From an uncultured Amylibacter sp. (GTDB lineage Bacteria; Pseudomonadota; Alphaproteobacteria; Rhodobacterales; Rhodobacteraceae), in the NCBI GenBank assembly GCA_937944065.1, contig CALDZS010000170.1:1-22218 (forward strand): a stretch of DNA of 22,218 nt. The letters run 5' to 3'. Below, one piece after another: positions 14,580 to 21,939 of this stretch (position 1 is its first letter; each line of letters opens with the position of its first letter). The translations under genes were made by a program, and so were the position numbers. The notes beneath the pieces are model-generated. The model was given only the letters and a program-made list of their open reading frames with translations. It ran no database searches and had not been told where the DNA came from.

Positions 14580-15239
14580 ATGTTTAAGGACTTTTTAGGT
14601 GATGACCTAGGTGGCATCCCCGCAATCGAATTCGCAATGCTTGCAATTCCAATGACACTTATAACTTCATGTGTAATCCAGTTTGCGCTGCTGGCGCAGA
14701 CAACAATTGTGTTAGAGCAAGCTGCCTTTGCTGCCGCAAGAAGCGCACTTGTTCACAAGTGTCGCCCCCTTAGCCTCAAGTCTGCTTCTGAAGGGTTATT
14801 TGGTGCAGCTAAAGCTGTTTGGGGTGGTGCCAGCTGTAATGATTCTGCTGGCGCGGCGCAGTGGGAAAACGCGGCACGCATTGCCTTGCTGCCAGTTTCA
14901 GCGTCCAACGACAAATCAAAATCTAGGCAGGGCGGGTCATGCGGCCATCCAGATGCATTGGTAAAGCTGATGTTGAACTCTGCCGTTCGCTCTAATCTTG
15001 AAGAGGCTGTTACCAACAAAGCCTGCTACGCGTTTGAAGACGAAAACGTGCGTGTTGATGTTTCATGGCGCACGGTGGTGTCTGGTGTCACGTTTGGCGA
15101 CGGTGTTCCTGCGATGCGAGCAGAGGTGACGTTTCGCGCGCCTGTCTTATCTATCACAAGAATGATATTTTCATCTGGATCACGTGGCGGGGACAAAAGT
15201 TTTTACCGCGAGATTACGGCAGAGGCGACAGTGCTATGA
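14580..15239 (+). CDS. TadE-like pseudopilin
   Basis: A 219-residue protein. A short polar leader (MFKDFLGDDLGG) precedes IPAIEFAMLAIPMTLI, with Gly12 and Glu17 forming the G|xxxxE prepilin-peptidase motif used by TadV-type enzymes. The hydrophobic segment (about 13-41) is followed by an extracytoplasmic domain with several cysteines and beta-rich RVDVSWRTVVSGVTFGDG near the end. TadE-type minor pseudopilins assist Flp pilus assembly, and homologues occur in isolated clusters. AAGAG immediately before ATG and GGGG about 16 bases upstream are weak ribosome sites. The stop overlaps the next start by 4 bases (ATGA). Family assignment rests on the N-terminus; the ectodomain is not recognised. Confidence 0.78.
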   Translation: MFKDFLGDDLGGIPAIEFAMLAIPMTLITSCVIQFALLAQTTIVLEQAAFAAARSALVHKCRPLSLKSASEGLFGAAKAVWGGASCNDSAGAAQWENAARIALLPVSASNDKSKSRQGGSCGHPDALVKLMLNSAVRSNLEEAVTNKACYAFEDENVRVDVSWRTVVSGVTFGDGVPAMRAEVTFRAPVLSITRMIFSSGSRGGDKSFYREITAEATVL

Positions 15240-16975
15240 TGAATTTTCGGATTTTTCTGCGCCGCCTGCTAATTCAATTTCAGTGCGACAGATCTGGGCA
15301 AGTTGCATTTCTGGGAATTGCCGCCGCGTTGCCGTTGACCCTTTTGATGTTCTATATGGTGAACAGTTCCAAAGCCTTGCAAGATAGTACGCGCGCTCAA
15401 AGCGCGGCGGATATGATTGCGTTGGCACATGGCGCGGAAACGGCGCGATCCATGAATGTTATCGCGATGAACCATGTCTCATTGACGCAAAACTTCACCA
15501 CAGCGGTCAACGCTAGTAGCCTTGATAACACGTTGAAGATTCATCGTGCGATTTTGGTCGGCGCCATTCTAGAGACGGGTATTTACGGTCTGGATACTTG
15601 CCGCATTTACACGGGCTGGTTCTCGTTTTTGAAACCAGTGTGCCTAATGCCGTCGCTCGCGTTTGGCATCCAATTGGGGCTAGAGCTTCCACGGGTTAGT
15701 GACGTCGAAGATATTTACGAACCAGACAAAGCTTTGCGTGTAGCAAACAATGCCCTTAAGGCATTGAATGTCAAAAACGAAGAGATCGTTAATCGGTTTC
15801 CTGAAGTGATTGAAAAACAAGCGGCTTGGCTGGCACAGACCAATAAAGTGTCGGACCTTTATATCGATAATAGTTGCGAACGTGGTCAAGCCACGACTTG
15901 CGACAGTTCGAACAAGCGTCAGGGTATGGAACTGCCGTTAACAAAAAATGAACCGATGGATGCACATCTACGCTTTTGTGCGGCAACATTTTTCGGCACT
16001 GGTGGTGTTGATTTGGGTAAAATGTCGATGCTTGGCAGCTTGGGTGGGCTTGGCAACTTTGCATCCATCCCATTGATGAACGGGTCTTTTAATAAGCGTG
16101 GATTTGATATCAACCGCGGGCCGATGTACGGCGGCAGCGATGAAGACAAGTACTTGCCCACACATATTAGCAAATACACCAGCACGGGTCAGATTCTGAA
16201 AGACTATGACGAGCTGTCCGTCCGTCCAAAACTGTATGACGGGGTGCTGAACCTGCTACTCAGCCCGATTAATGGGTTCTCAATTTACAAAAACCTGATC
16301 AAAGCGCAATTCGCTTGGCGTAAACGCGGTAAAAAGAAACGTCGCGCACGTGCGCAAGCCAAAGAGTATTTTTCCAACATTACCGATGCTTTGGTGATCA
16401 ACGGAGACTCTCTTGAATCCTACAAAAAAGGGCCAGGGTTTAAGTATCCGTTTGATCAAGAATTGGACGATAATATATTCACCCGCCAAGTAAACTTGCG
16501 CACCGCTGCGCAATGCATTGGTGGGTCAGACGGTGGTCTGGGCTTTTTGACAGACATCCTCAGCGGTCTTAGCGGGTTGTTAGGATTTACAGAAGTTGCC
16601 GATTTTGATGTTTATCATGCTGTACAAGATGGATCGTTGCCAAAAATCTTGCCAGATTTAGAAGATTTCGATGATGACTATAAACCACTCGTTTTCGTTA
16701 ATCGCAAAAGCAATAAGCGCTGGTCGCCTGGGATATTTAAAGACACAACAGAAGGGTTCGTGAAGTACGGTCAAGCTGTAACGTTCAACCCAGATGAAAT
16801 CAGTATTTATTCACAGAATTGGCAAAGTCGTTTGATACCGTCTTCGAAAATGAAGAATTTGTCAGATGTCTTATCGCGCATGGAAACCAAGTCGAGCGAT
16901 TCTTTTTCAGCCGTGAAAACGGATTTACAATCTGTTGATGGCGAAGGGACTTGGGCCGATGTCGTTGTTAAATAA
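15236..16975 (+). CDS. TadG-like membrane-anchored protein
   Basis: The start is the ATG at 15236, overlapping the TadE-like stop by 4 bases; the longer open frame back to 15065 lies inside that gene and is not used. The 579 residues begin with a TadG/TadE-G-like N-terminus: DRSGQVAFLGIAAALPLTLL, a single hydrophobic segment at 21-43, then RAQSAADMIALAHGAE (53-68). At +5 from Gly21 there is Leu instead of Glu, so prepilin-peptidase cleavage is not expected, as in TadG. I cannot see a von Willebrand MIDAS motif. The rest is a long extracytoplasmic region with Cys at 122, 136, 214, 222 and 248. A very basic stretch, WRKRGKKKRRARAQAK (361-376), and a Gly/Leu-rich LTDILSGLSGLLGF later on are unusual. 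Overlap at both ends implies a coupled operon. Confidence 0.77.
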   Translation: MMNFRIFLRRLLIQFQCDRSGQVAFLGIAAALPLTLLMFYMVNSSKALQDSTRAQSAADMIALAHGAETARSMNVIAMNHVSLTQNFTTAVNASSLDNTLKIHRAILVGAILETGIYGLDTCRIYTGWFSFLKPVCLMPSLAFGIQLGLELPRVSDVEDIYEPDKALRVANNALKALNVKNEEIVNRFPEVIEKQAAWLAQTNKVSDLYIDNSCERGQATTCDSSNKRQGMELPLTKNEPMDAHLRFCAATFFGTGGVDLGKMSMLGSLGGLGNFASIPLMNGSFNKRGFDINRGPMYGGSDEDKYLPTHISKYTSTGQILKDYDELSVRPKLYDGVLNLLLSPINGFSIYKNLIKAQFAWRKRGKKKRRARAQAKEYFSNITDALVINGDSLESYKKGPGFKYPFDQELDDNIFTRQVNLRTAAQCIGGSDGGLGFLTDILSGLSGLLGFTEVADFDVYHAVQDGSLPKILPDLEDFDDDYKPLVFVNRKSNKRWSPGIFKDTTEGFVKYGQAVTFNPDEISIYSQNWQSRLIPSSKMKNLSDVLSRMETKSSDSFSAVKTDLQSVDGEGTWADVVVK

Positions 16976-18515
16976 TCAGATAAAATTATTCATTGCCAAC
17001 AGAGCTGGATCAGTTGCGTTCGAAGCGATTTGGGTCGCGCTATTCTTGGCGTTCTTCATAGCGCCGACTGCGTATCTATACCAAGTATCGCGTGTTGGAT
17101 TAGAGGTGTCGACGATCAGCCGCGTCGCGGCACGCAACGAAGCAGTTAACAACAGCTGTACGCGGTCAGGCAAGTTTCCGTTGCCTGCAGACATCGGTAA
17201 ATCTGATGTGTCGATCAGTTTGTTGAATTGTGATTCAAACATTGATGGCGAGACACCGCTCGAAGCAGATAATCATTTTTGGAAAAAGATGACCGATCTG
17301 TCTGATCAACACTTTACCGACTTTTCCAAAAGCTTTGCCGATCACGCGCAACACAGGGCAGTGCTTGGAAAACAAAACACTTTGTTCACAGAAGTTTTTG
17401 ATTTGGGCCAGGGTGGTGGCTTTTTTAATCTTGGCTTGCATATACCCGTACGCTTGAACACTCAAACCCTTGCGCCGGGAACGGATTATTGGCAATTCGA
17501 CAAAGATTACTGGGCACAAGGTCACGATAAAATTATTTGTGCCGAGCTAACCGCGGCACAAGTTGAGATGTTGCCGACGGTCTATCCTTCGGGCTGCGCG
17601 CCAGACGGCAACGTCCCACCCGAACCCACGGGCCAGCCACCAGTCACCACAACGGGACCGGGGCCAGAAGGCCCTGACGAACCTGACACGGGTGAACCAG
17701 ATACCACAGGCACCGGTGAACCAACGCCAGAGGGCGAAGGAACAGAGGCTGGCGAAGATGCAAATTCTTTGTTGGATGATTGTCTAGATAACGTCACAGG
17801 GCACATTATCGGTGTGGCAAATGACTACGAACAGCCGGATGATGATCCGCGTCTGAACCAGACTGAAACAACCTATGGCGATCAACTGCCTGATACGGCA
17901 ACTGACGGACCATCCGTTACATCTGAGGTGGGTTGTGAACTGTTAGACGAGAGCGGGTCATTGGTTGAGGGTGGTGACACTTGGACTGGTGAAAATGGTG
18001 AGATCAGCTTGGACGTGGGTCTTGGTAATTACGAGCTTGAAGCAGACCTGAATGCGGTCATCGATTGGACAGAGGGTACTGGGGCGGTAAATGCGACTGC
18101 TGGCGGAAATGTAAGTGTCGGCGAAATCGCGACAGAGGGTTCTTTCGAAGCTTTCGAAGGTGTATTGACCGGCGACGGTTCGGCAACGCTGGAGGTTGTG
18201 CAAGCAGGGCTTGAAGGTGATTTAGAACTAGCGGTTGACCTTAACAACGGCACAGTGGTCGCCAGCGGCGAAGTCTCTATCGAAGCAAACTTGATCAAAG
18301 TCGAAGGCGATATTTCTGGCACGGTAACGGTTGCCGGTGTCCCAATCACGTTAACGGCTGAAGGCGGTGCCAGTATTGGTGCCGGCGCGTCGGCAAGTGG
18401 TACATTTGCCGTCACATCAGAAGGTATTACAATCGGCGGAAAACTGGGTGCAGCACTTGGACTTGGTCTTGAAGGTGGTGTATCGATTACAATTGGATGG
18501 CCATCATGGTGGTAA
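16959..18515 (+). CDS. TadE/TadF-like pseudopilin with long Gly-rich acidic C-terminal domain
   Basis: I start at the ATG at 16959, 17 bases inside the TadG-like gene, giving 518 residues. Residues 13-43 show ANRAGSVAFEAIWVALFLAF: Gly17 and Glu22 reproduce the G|xxxxE processing motif ahead of a transmembrane helix. An ectodomain with Cys67, Cys91, Cys194 and Cys213 follows. Residues about 214-268 are a Pro/Thr/Gly/Glu linker (PPEPTGQPPVTTTGPGPEGP). Residues about 345-518 are strongly acidic, Gly/Ala/Val-rich and alternate like beta-strands (SVGEIATEGSFEAFEG; ITLTAEGGASIGAGASASG), ending WPSWW. That last part recalls Gly/Ala-rich segments of secreted and polymorphic-toxin proteins, but I recognise no named family. 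A typical TadE/F protein is about 150-220 residues, so this is a large extension. Confidence 0.75.
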   Translation: MSLLNNQIKLFIANRAGSVAFEAIWVALFLAFFIAPTAYLYQVSRVGLEVSTISRVAARNEAVNNSCTRSGKFPLPADIGKSDVSISLLNCDSNIDGETPLEADNHFWKKMTDLSDQHFTDFSKSFADHAQHRAVLGKQNTLFTEVFDLGQGGGFFNLGLHIPVRLNTQTLAPGTDYWQFDKDYWAQGHDKIICAELTAAQVEMLPTVYPSGCAPDGNVPPEPTGQPPVTTTGPGPEGPDEPDTGEPDTTGTGEPTPEGEGTEAGEDANSLLDDCLDNVTGHIIGVANDYEQPDDDPRLNQTETTYGDQLPDTATDGPSVTSEVGCELLDESGSLVEGGDTWTGENGEISLDVGLGNYELEADLNAVIDWTEGTGAVNATAGGNVSVGEIATEGSFEAFEGVLTGDGSATLEVVQAGLEGDLELAVDLNNGTVVASGEVSIEANLIKVEGDISGTVTVAGVPITLTAEGGASIGAGASASGTFAVTSEGITIGGKLGAALGLGLEGGVSITIGWPSWW

Positions 18516-18533
18516 ACTTGGAGACTATGGTTA

Positions 18534-19496
18534 ATGTTTATTAAGACTTTAAAGAAACTAACTGCACTGTCATGTGCTGCTCTATTGCTGGGCGCGCCAG
18601 TGTTTGCGCAAACCACGGGTGGGCTAAAAATGAAAGAATACATGGATGTTGCACCTGGTTTGACTTTTGTTTTGCCAGAAGATGACCTGACAATCGAAAC
18701 GTCCGTTGACGGCTCAGCCAATCCGTTTTTTCTTGATGGAGAGATTCTTGCGAACATTAAGTATAAAAACTTAACCGCGATCGTAACCAGTTTTAAGATG
18801 GAGATTACGGCCAATCATACGGATTGGTTGATCGCCTATTCCAAAGCTTTGGGGATCAAAGTTACGGATCTGAAAACCGCAAAGAACAAACAAGGTGTCG
18901 TGATTGGTCTTGGAAAATTCATCCTGCCAAAATATCCCGACCAACCACTTGGCGTGGCTGTCGCATTCGGAGGGGATCGTGGTTACTTCATCCAAGGCAA
19001 AACCAAAAGCTCTGCGGCATTGGTCAAGTCGGCTGTAGTGAACATGAAGGTACCGGGCACCCCGTGGGGGACGTTAGAGCCGACTAAAACCATTACCGTT
19101 GGTTCCAAGTCCATTAAGATTAACGAAACATTCACTCATACGCCTGTTTCAGAAGGTCCGATGAAGGGTGTGGTTGTCACCAATGCTGGGCGCATGGAAG
19201 CCAGTGCAATTATATTGACTGTGAAGACCGAGCTGTTTTCAGATCACTCTGAAAACCGCCGCGTATTCGAAGGCGAACTTAAATCTGGAAATTTAGAATA
19301 CACTGTGATCCGTGACGAGCCGACAGAGACGGTGTTCAATGTGAAATCGCAAGGTGGCAAAGAATTTACTGGATTTATTGCCACGCAAGGCACCTCGTCT
19401 GTTTCTTTGATCGTTCCAAGCATTACAACAAATGTGAACGCATGGATGTCGGGCAAGTATTATTACAACGCTGCCATTCGCGCCGTGCGACGCTAG
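18534..19496 (+). CDS. Exported protein of unknown family (first of a pair)
   Basis: A 320-residue protein with a clear Sec signal peptide (KKLTALSCAALLLGAPVFA, cleavage likely before QTTGG). GGAG at 18520-18523 lies 10 bases before the ATG and 4 bases after the previous stop, so it continues the operon. The mature part is alternating beta/alpha: APGLTFVLPEDDLTIET, a central SKALGIKVTDLKTAKNKQGV, GDRGYFIQGKTKSSAALVKS and, after about residue 190, a second beta-rich half ending MSGKYYYNAAIRAVRR. The first half is loosely similar in rhythm to PsbP/DUF1795-like domains; this is an impression, not an identification. It has one Cys, in the signal peptide. It is predicted periplasmic or secreted. 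Function unknown. Confidence 0.82.
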   Translation: MFIKTLKKLTALSCAALLLGAPVFAQTTGGLKMKEYMDVAPGLTFVLPEDDLTIETSVDGSANPFFLDGEILANIKYKNLTAIVTSFKMEITANHTDWLIAYSKALGIKVTDLKTAKNKQGVVIGLGKFILPKYPDQPLGVAVAFGGDRGYFIQGKTKSSAALVKSAVVNMKVPGTPWGTLEPTKTITVGSKSIKINETFTHTPVSEGPMKGVVVTNAGRMEASAIILTVKTELFSDHSENRRVFEGELKSGNLEYTVIRDEPTETVFNVKSQGGKEFTGFIATQGTSSVSLIVPSITTNVNAWMSGKYYYNAAIRAVRR

Positions 19497-19505
19497 GATT
19501 TGACG

Positions 19506-20276
19506 ATGGTTTCTTTGAATAAACTTGTTCAAGCCGCATGCTTGATGATGTGCACCAGCACAGCGTCCTTGGCGGGTGTTGTCGAAACAAGCGAAGATGG
19601 GCTGTACAAAGTCCTAAGCTCGGATAAAGACGCTATTATCGAGAACTGGCCAGAGTTGCGTCAGTCTATTCTGGACGCTTATGGCGTTCGCGAGCTGCAA
19701 ACCATGTCGGCGTTTGACTATGATGCGTTCGGTCAAAAGAAAAATCCACCTGCCTTTGAGATGAAGGAAGAAGATTTTGAAGGATTGGTGTTCGATCTTA
19801 GTCTTCGCGATACTTCAATGCTTACCACTTTGACGGATTTGTTCAGTGATTTGACGGTCGAAGAAGCATCGTCATTCGAAGATGGATTGTTGGTAGAGGC
19901 ACAAAAAACGGCAGATGGCAAACACGAGCTTACGATCGAGTTTTACAAACGCGTGGTTCATAACAGTTTCGGTGGTTTTGGATTAGATGCGCCATTCCCA
20001 GTTAGGTTTCCTGCAGGGACGAAAATTCTAACTCAACAGGGCGGTGAGAATGGCGCACCGACTGTGTATTATTTAGAAGTCCCATCAGGTCAGGGCGAAG
20101 TTGCCAGCAAGATTGCTGAACAACTGTTTGCCAGTGATTTAGAGATACAGCAGTTTAACCGCAAAGGTGCAGATGTGGTTGTCGCCACATCGCCCAAGGG
20201 TGATTTGATTATGCAGGCGATGGATGATCAGGGCGGCTATGCGTCGACGGTTCACTTGGTTGTAATCAACAACTGA
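19506..20276 (+). CDS. Exported protein of unknown family (second of a pair)
   Basis: I prefer the ATG at 19506 over the in-frame TTG at 19500, because AGGA sits 8 bases before it. The 256 residues start with a signal peptide (LNKLVQAACLMMCTSTASLA, cleavage likely before GVVET). The mature protein is acidic, with helical ELRQSILDAYGVRELQTMSA and FEMKEEDFEGLVFDLSLRD, then a beta-rich half (HELTIEFYKRVVHNSFGG; TKILTQQGGENGAPTVYYLE) and an end reading YASTVHLVVINN. No catalytic motif or family is recognised. It begins 9 bases after the preceding gene and is the last of the five-gene run; a hairpin follows its stop. It is probably a periplasmic or secreted partner of its neighbour. Confidence 0.8.
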   Translation: MVSLNKLVQAACLMMCTSTASLAGVVETSEDGLYKVLSSDKDAIIENWPELRQSILDAYGVRELQTMSAFDYDAFGQKKNPPAFEMKEEDFEGLVFDLSLRDTSMLTTLTDLFSDLTVEEASSFEDGLLVEAQKTADGKHELTIEFYKRVVHNSFGGFGLDAPFPVRFPAGTKILTQQGGENGAPTVYYLEVPSGQGEVASKIAEQLFASDLEIQQFNRKGADVVVATSPKGDLIMQAMDDQGGYASTVHLVVINN

Positions 20277-20280
20277 CTTC

Positions 20281-20308
20281 AGACACGACAGTGATCTGCA
20301 CTGTGTCT
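20281..20308 (+). terminator. Hairpin just after the Tad-like cluster
   Basis: AGACA-(CGA bulge)-CAGTG, loop ATCTG, CACTG-TGTCT: ten base pairs starting 5 bases after the last stop. No T-tract follows, so intrinsic termination is uncertain; it could instead stabilise the 3' end. A second small hairpin (GGGT-GCAGT-ACCC) lies at 20339-20351. Confidence 0.4.
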
Positions 20309-20481
20309 TGGCATCAAGCTTGGATTGCAATTTGGCATGGGTGCAGTACCCTGTGCGAAATTTGCTATGTCATAATGCGTTTCTCAGATGATCAAACCTT
20401 TTCACTATTGTTGTGGGCGTGCATCGGCAGGGATGAGTAGACAAGTTCGACGTCACGACTGATTGAAAATGGGGAATGTAA

Positions 20482-21855
20482 ATGTTGAAGAATGACCAAC
20501 TGGACCAATGGGAGCGCGATAACTTCTTCCACCCATCTACGCACCTCGCACAACATGCGCGCGGTGAAAGCGCTAGCCGTGTAATAAGGACTGCCAACGG
20601 TGTTTATATCGAGGATCGTGATGGTCACAAATTACTTGATGCATTTTCCGGCCTTTACTGCGTGAATGTTGGGTATGGTAGACAAGAAATTGCCGAGGCA
20701 ATCGCGGGTCAAGCACGCGAGCTGGCCTATTATCATTCCTATGTTGGACATGGGACCGAAGCTAGCATTACTCTGTCGAAGATGATCCTCGATCGGGCGC
20801 CATCAAACATGTCCAAAGTGTATTTTGGTTTGGGCGGTTCCGATGCAAACGAAACCAATGTGAAACTGATCTGGTACTACAACAATATTTTGGGTCGCCC
20901 AGAGAAGAAAAAGATAATCTCACGCTGGCGTGGGTATCATGGTTCGGGTCTTGTGACCGGATCGTTGACTGGGTTGGAATTGTTTCACAAAAAATTCGAC
21001 CTGCCCTTGGATAGTATTATCCACACAGAAGCGCCATATTACTTTCGCCGGGACAATCTGGGTCAGACCGAAGAAGAATTCGTGACACATTGCGCCGCTG
21101 AGCTTGAGGCGCAGATCGAACGCGAAGGCGCGGACACGATTGCTGCTTTCATCGGCGAGCCGGTACTGGGGACTGGAGGCATCGTACCACCGCCCAAAGG
21201 GTATTGGGCCGCCATTCAGGCCGTATTAAAAAAACATGATATCTTGTTGATTGTCGATGAAGTCGTGACAGGCTTCGGTCGTCTCGGGACGATGTTTGGG
21301 TCCGATCATTATTGTATCGAAGCGGACATCATCACAATTGCCAAGGGACTAACATCAGCTTATGCGCCGCTTTCAGGATCGATTATCAGTGAAAAGGTGT
21401 GGAAAGTACTAGAGCAGGGAACAGACGAAAATGGCCCCATCGGACATGGTTGGACGTATTCCGCACACCCTATCTGTGCAGCGGCAGGCGTTGCTAACCT
21501 CAAACTGATTGATGACCTTAACCTAGTGACGAATGCTGGCGAAGTTGGCAGTTACTTAAACTTGGCAATGTCAGACGCACTATCAGGTCACCCTAGTGTT
21601 GGTGATGTGCGCGGCGAAGGTATGCTGTGCGCGGTGGAATTTGTGAAAGACCGTGACAGCCGCAAGTTTTTTGACGCATCGGAAAAAATCGGCCCGCAAG
21701 TATCAGCCGCATTGCTGGCGCAGGACAAAGTGATCGCTCGGGCGATGCCGCAAGGCGATATCCTTGGGTTCGCACCGCCGTTTTGTTTAACGCGCGAACA
21801 GGCTGACAGCATTGTGTCCGCAACCGCCCGCGCAGTCAAAACAGTGCTTGGATAA
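20482..21855 (+). CDS. Class III PLP-dependent aminotransferase (omega-amino acid/amine:pyruvate type)
   Basis: A 457-residue fold-type I aminotransferase. The PLP lysine is Lys288 in ITIAKGLTSAYAPLS. The Asp259 of VDEVVTGFGRLG contacts the pyridine nitrogen. WRGYHGSGLVTGSLTG (149-164) and GHGWTYSAHP near 315-325 are typical. As I remember it, the sequence is very close to the structurally solved Ruegeria/Silicibacter TM1040 aminotransferase (PDB 3FCR), a group with amine or omega-amino-acid:pyruvate activity. GGGGAAT upstream provides a ribosome site. It is 3'-flanked by a convergent FAD dehydrogenase gene. It may serve amine catabolism, in which case it could share substrates with the glutamine-synthetase-like and alcohol dehydrogenase genes 17 kb away, but that link is speculative. 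Confidence 0.93.
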   Translation: MLKNDQLDQWERDNFFHPSTHLAQHARGESASRVIRTANGVYIEDRDGHKLLDAFSGLYCVNVGYGRQEIAEAIAGQARELAYYHSYVGHGTEASITLSKMILDRAPSNMSKVYFGLGGSDANETNVKLIWYYNNILGRPEKKKIISRWRGYHGSGLVTGSLTGLELFHKKFDLPLDSIIHTEAPYYFRRDNLGQTEEEFVTHCAAELEAQIEREGADTIAAFIGEPVLGTGGIVPPPKGYWAAIQAVLKKHDILLIVDEVVTGFGRLGTMFGSDHYCIEADIITIAKGLTSAYAPLSGSIISEKVWKVLEQGTDENGPIGHGWTYSAHPICAAAGVANLKLIDDLNLVTNAGEVGSYLNLAMSDALSGHPSVGDVRGEGMLCAVEFVKDRDSRKFFDASEKIGPQVSAALLAQDKVIARAMPQGDILGFAPPFCLTREQADSIVSATARAVKTVLG

Positions 21856-21884
21856 CTAAGTGGTGCAAAGTTGCGGATAAGGTC

Positions 21885-21939
21885 GGGGCCTGCGGAATAA
21901 TCCGTTTAGTACGGCCAACTCCACGAGCCCCTTCTTTTT
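21885..21939 (+). terminator. Probable terminator of the aminotransferase gene
   Basis: GGGGC (21885-21889) pairs with GCCCC (21927-21931), which is followed at once by TTCTTTTT. Inside is a small CGGA-ATAA-TCCG hairpin. The stem is short and the loop long, but the T-tract and position 29 bases after the stop support termination. The T-tract runs into the stop codon of the convergent gene. Confidence 0.45.

Noticed and set aside
15065..15235. Longer start of the TadG-like protein inside the TadE-like gene.
   Set aside because: The TadG-type N-terminus begins at 15236 with the common ATGA overlap; the upstream codons would add a polar extension antithetical to the family.
18029..18814. 261-residue minus-strand frame opposite the end of the TadF-like gene and the start of the next gene.
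   Set aside because: Pro/Ser/Ala/Thr-rich translation is the antisense of the Gly/Val/Glu-rich coding repeats; it crosses two well-supported genes.
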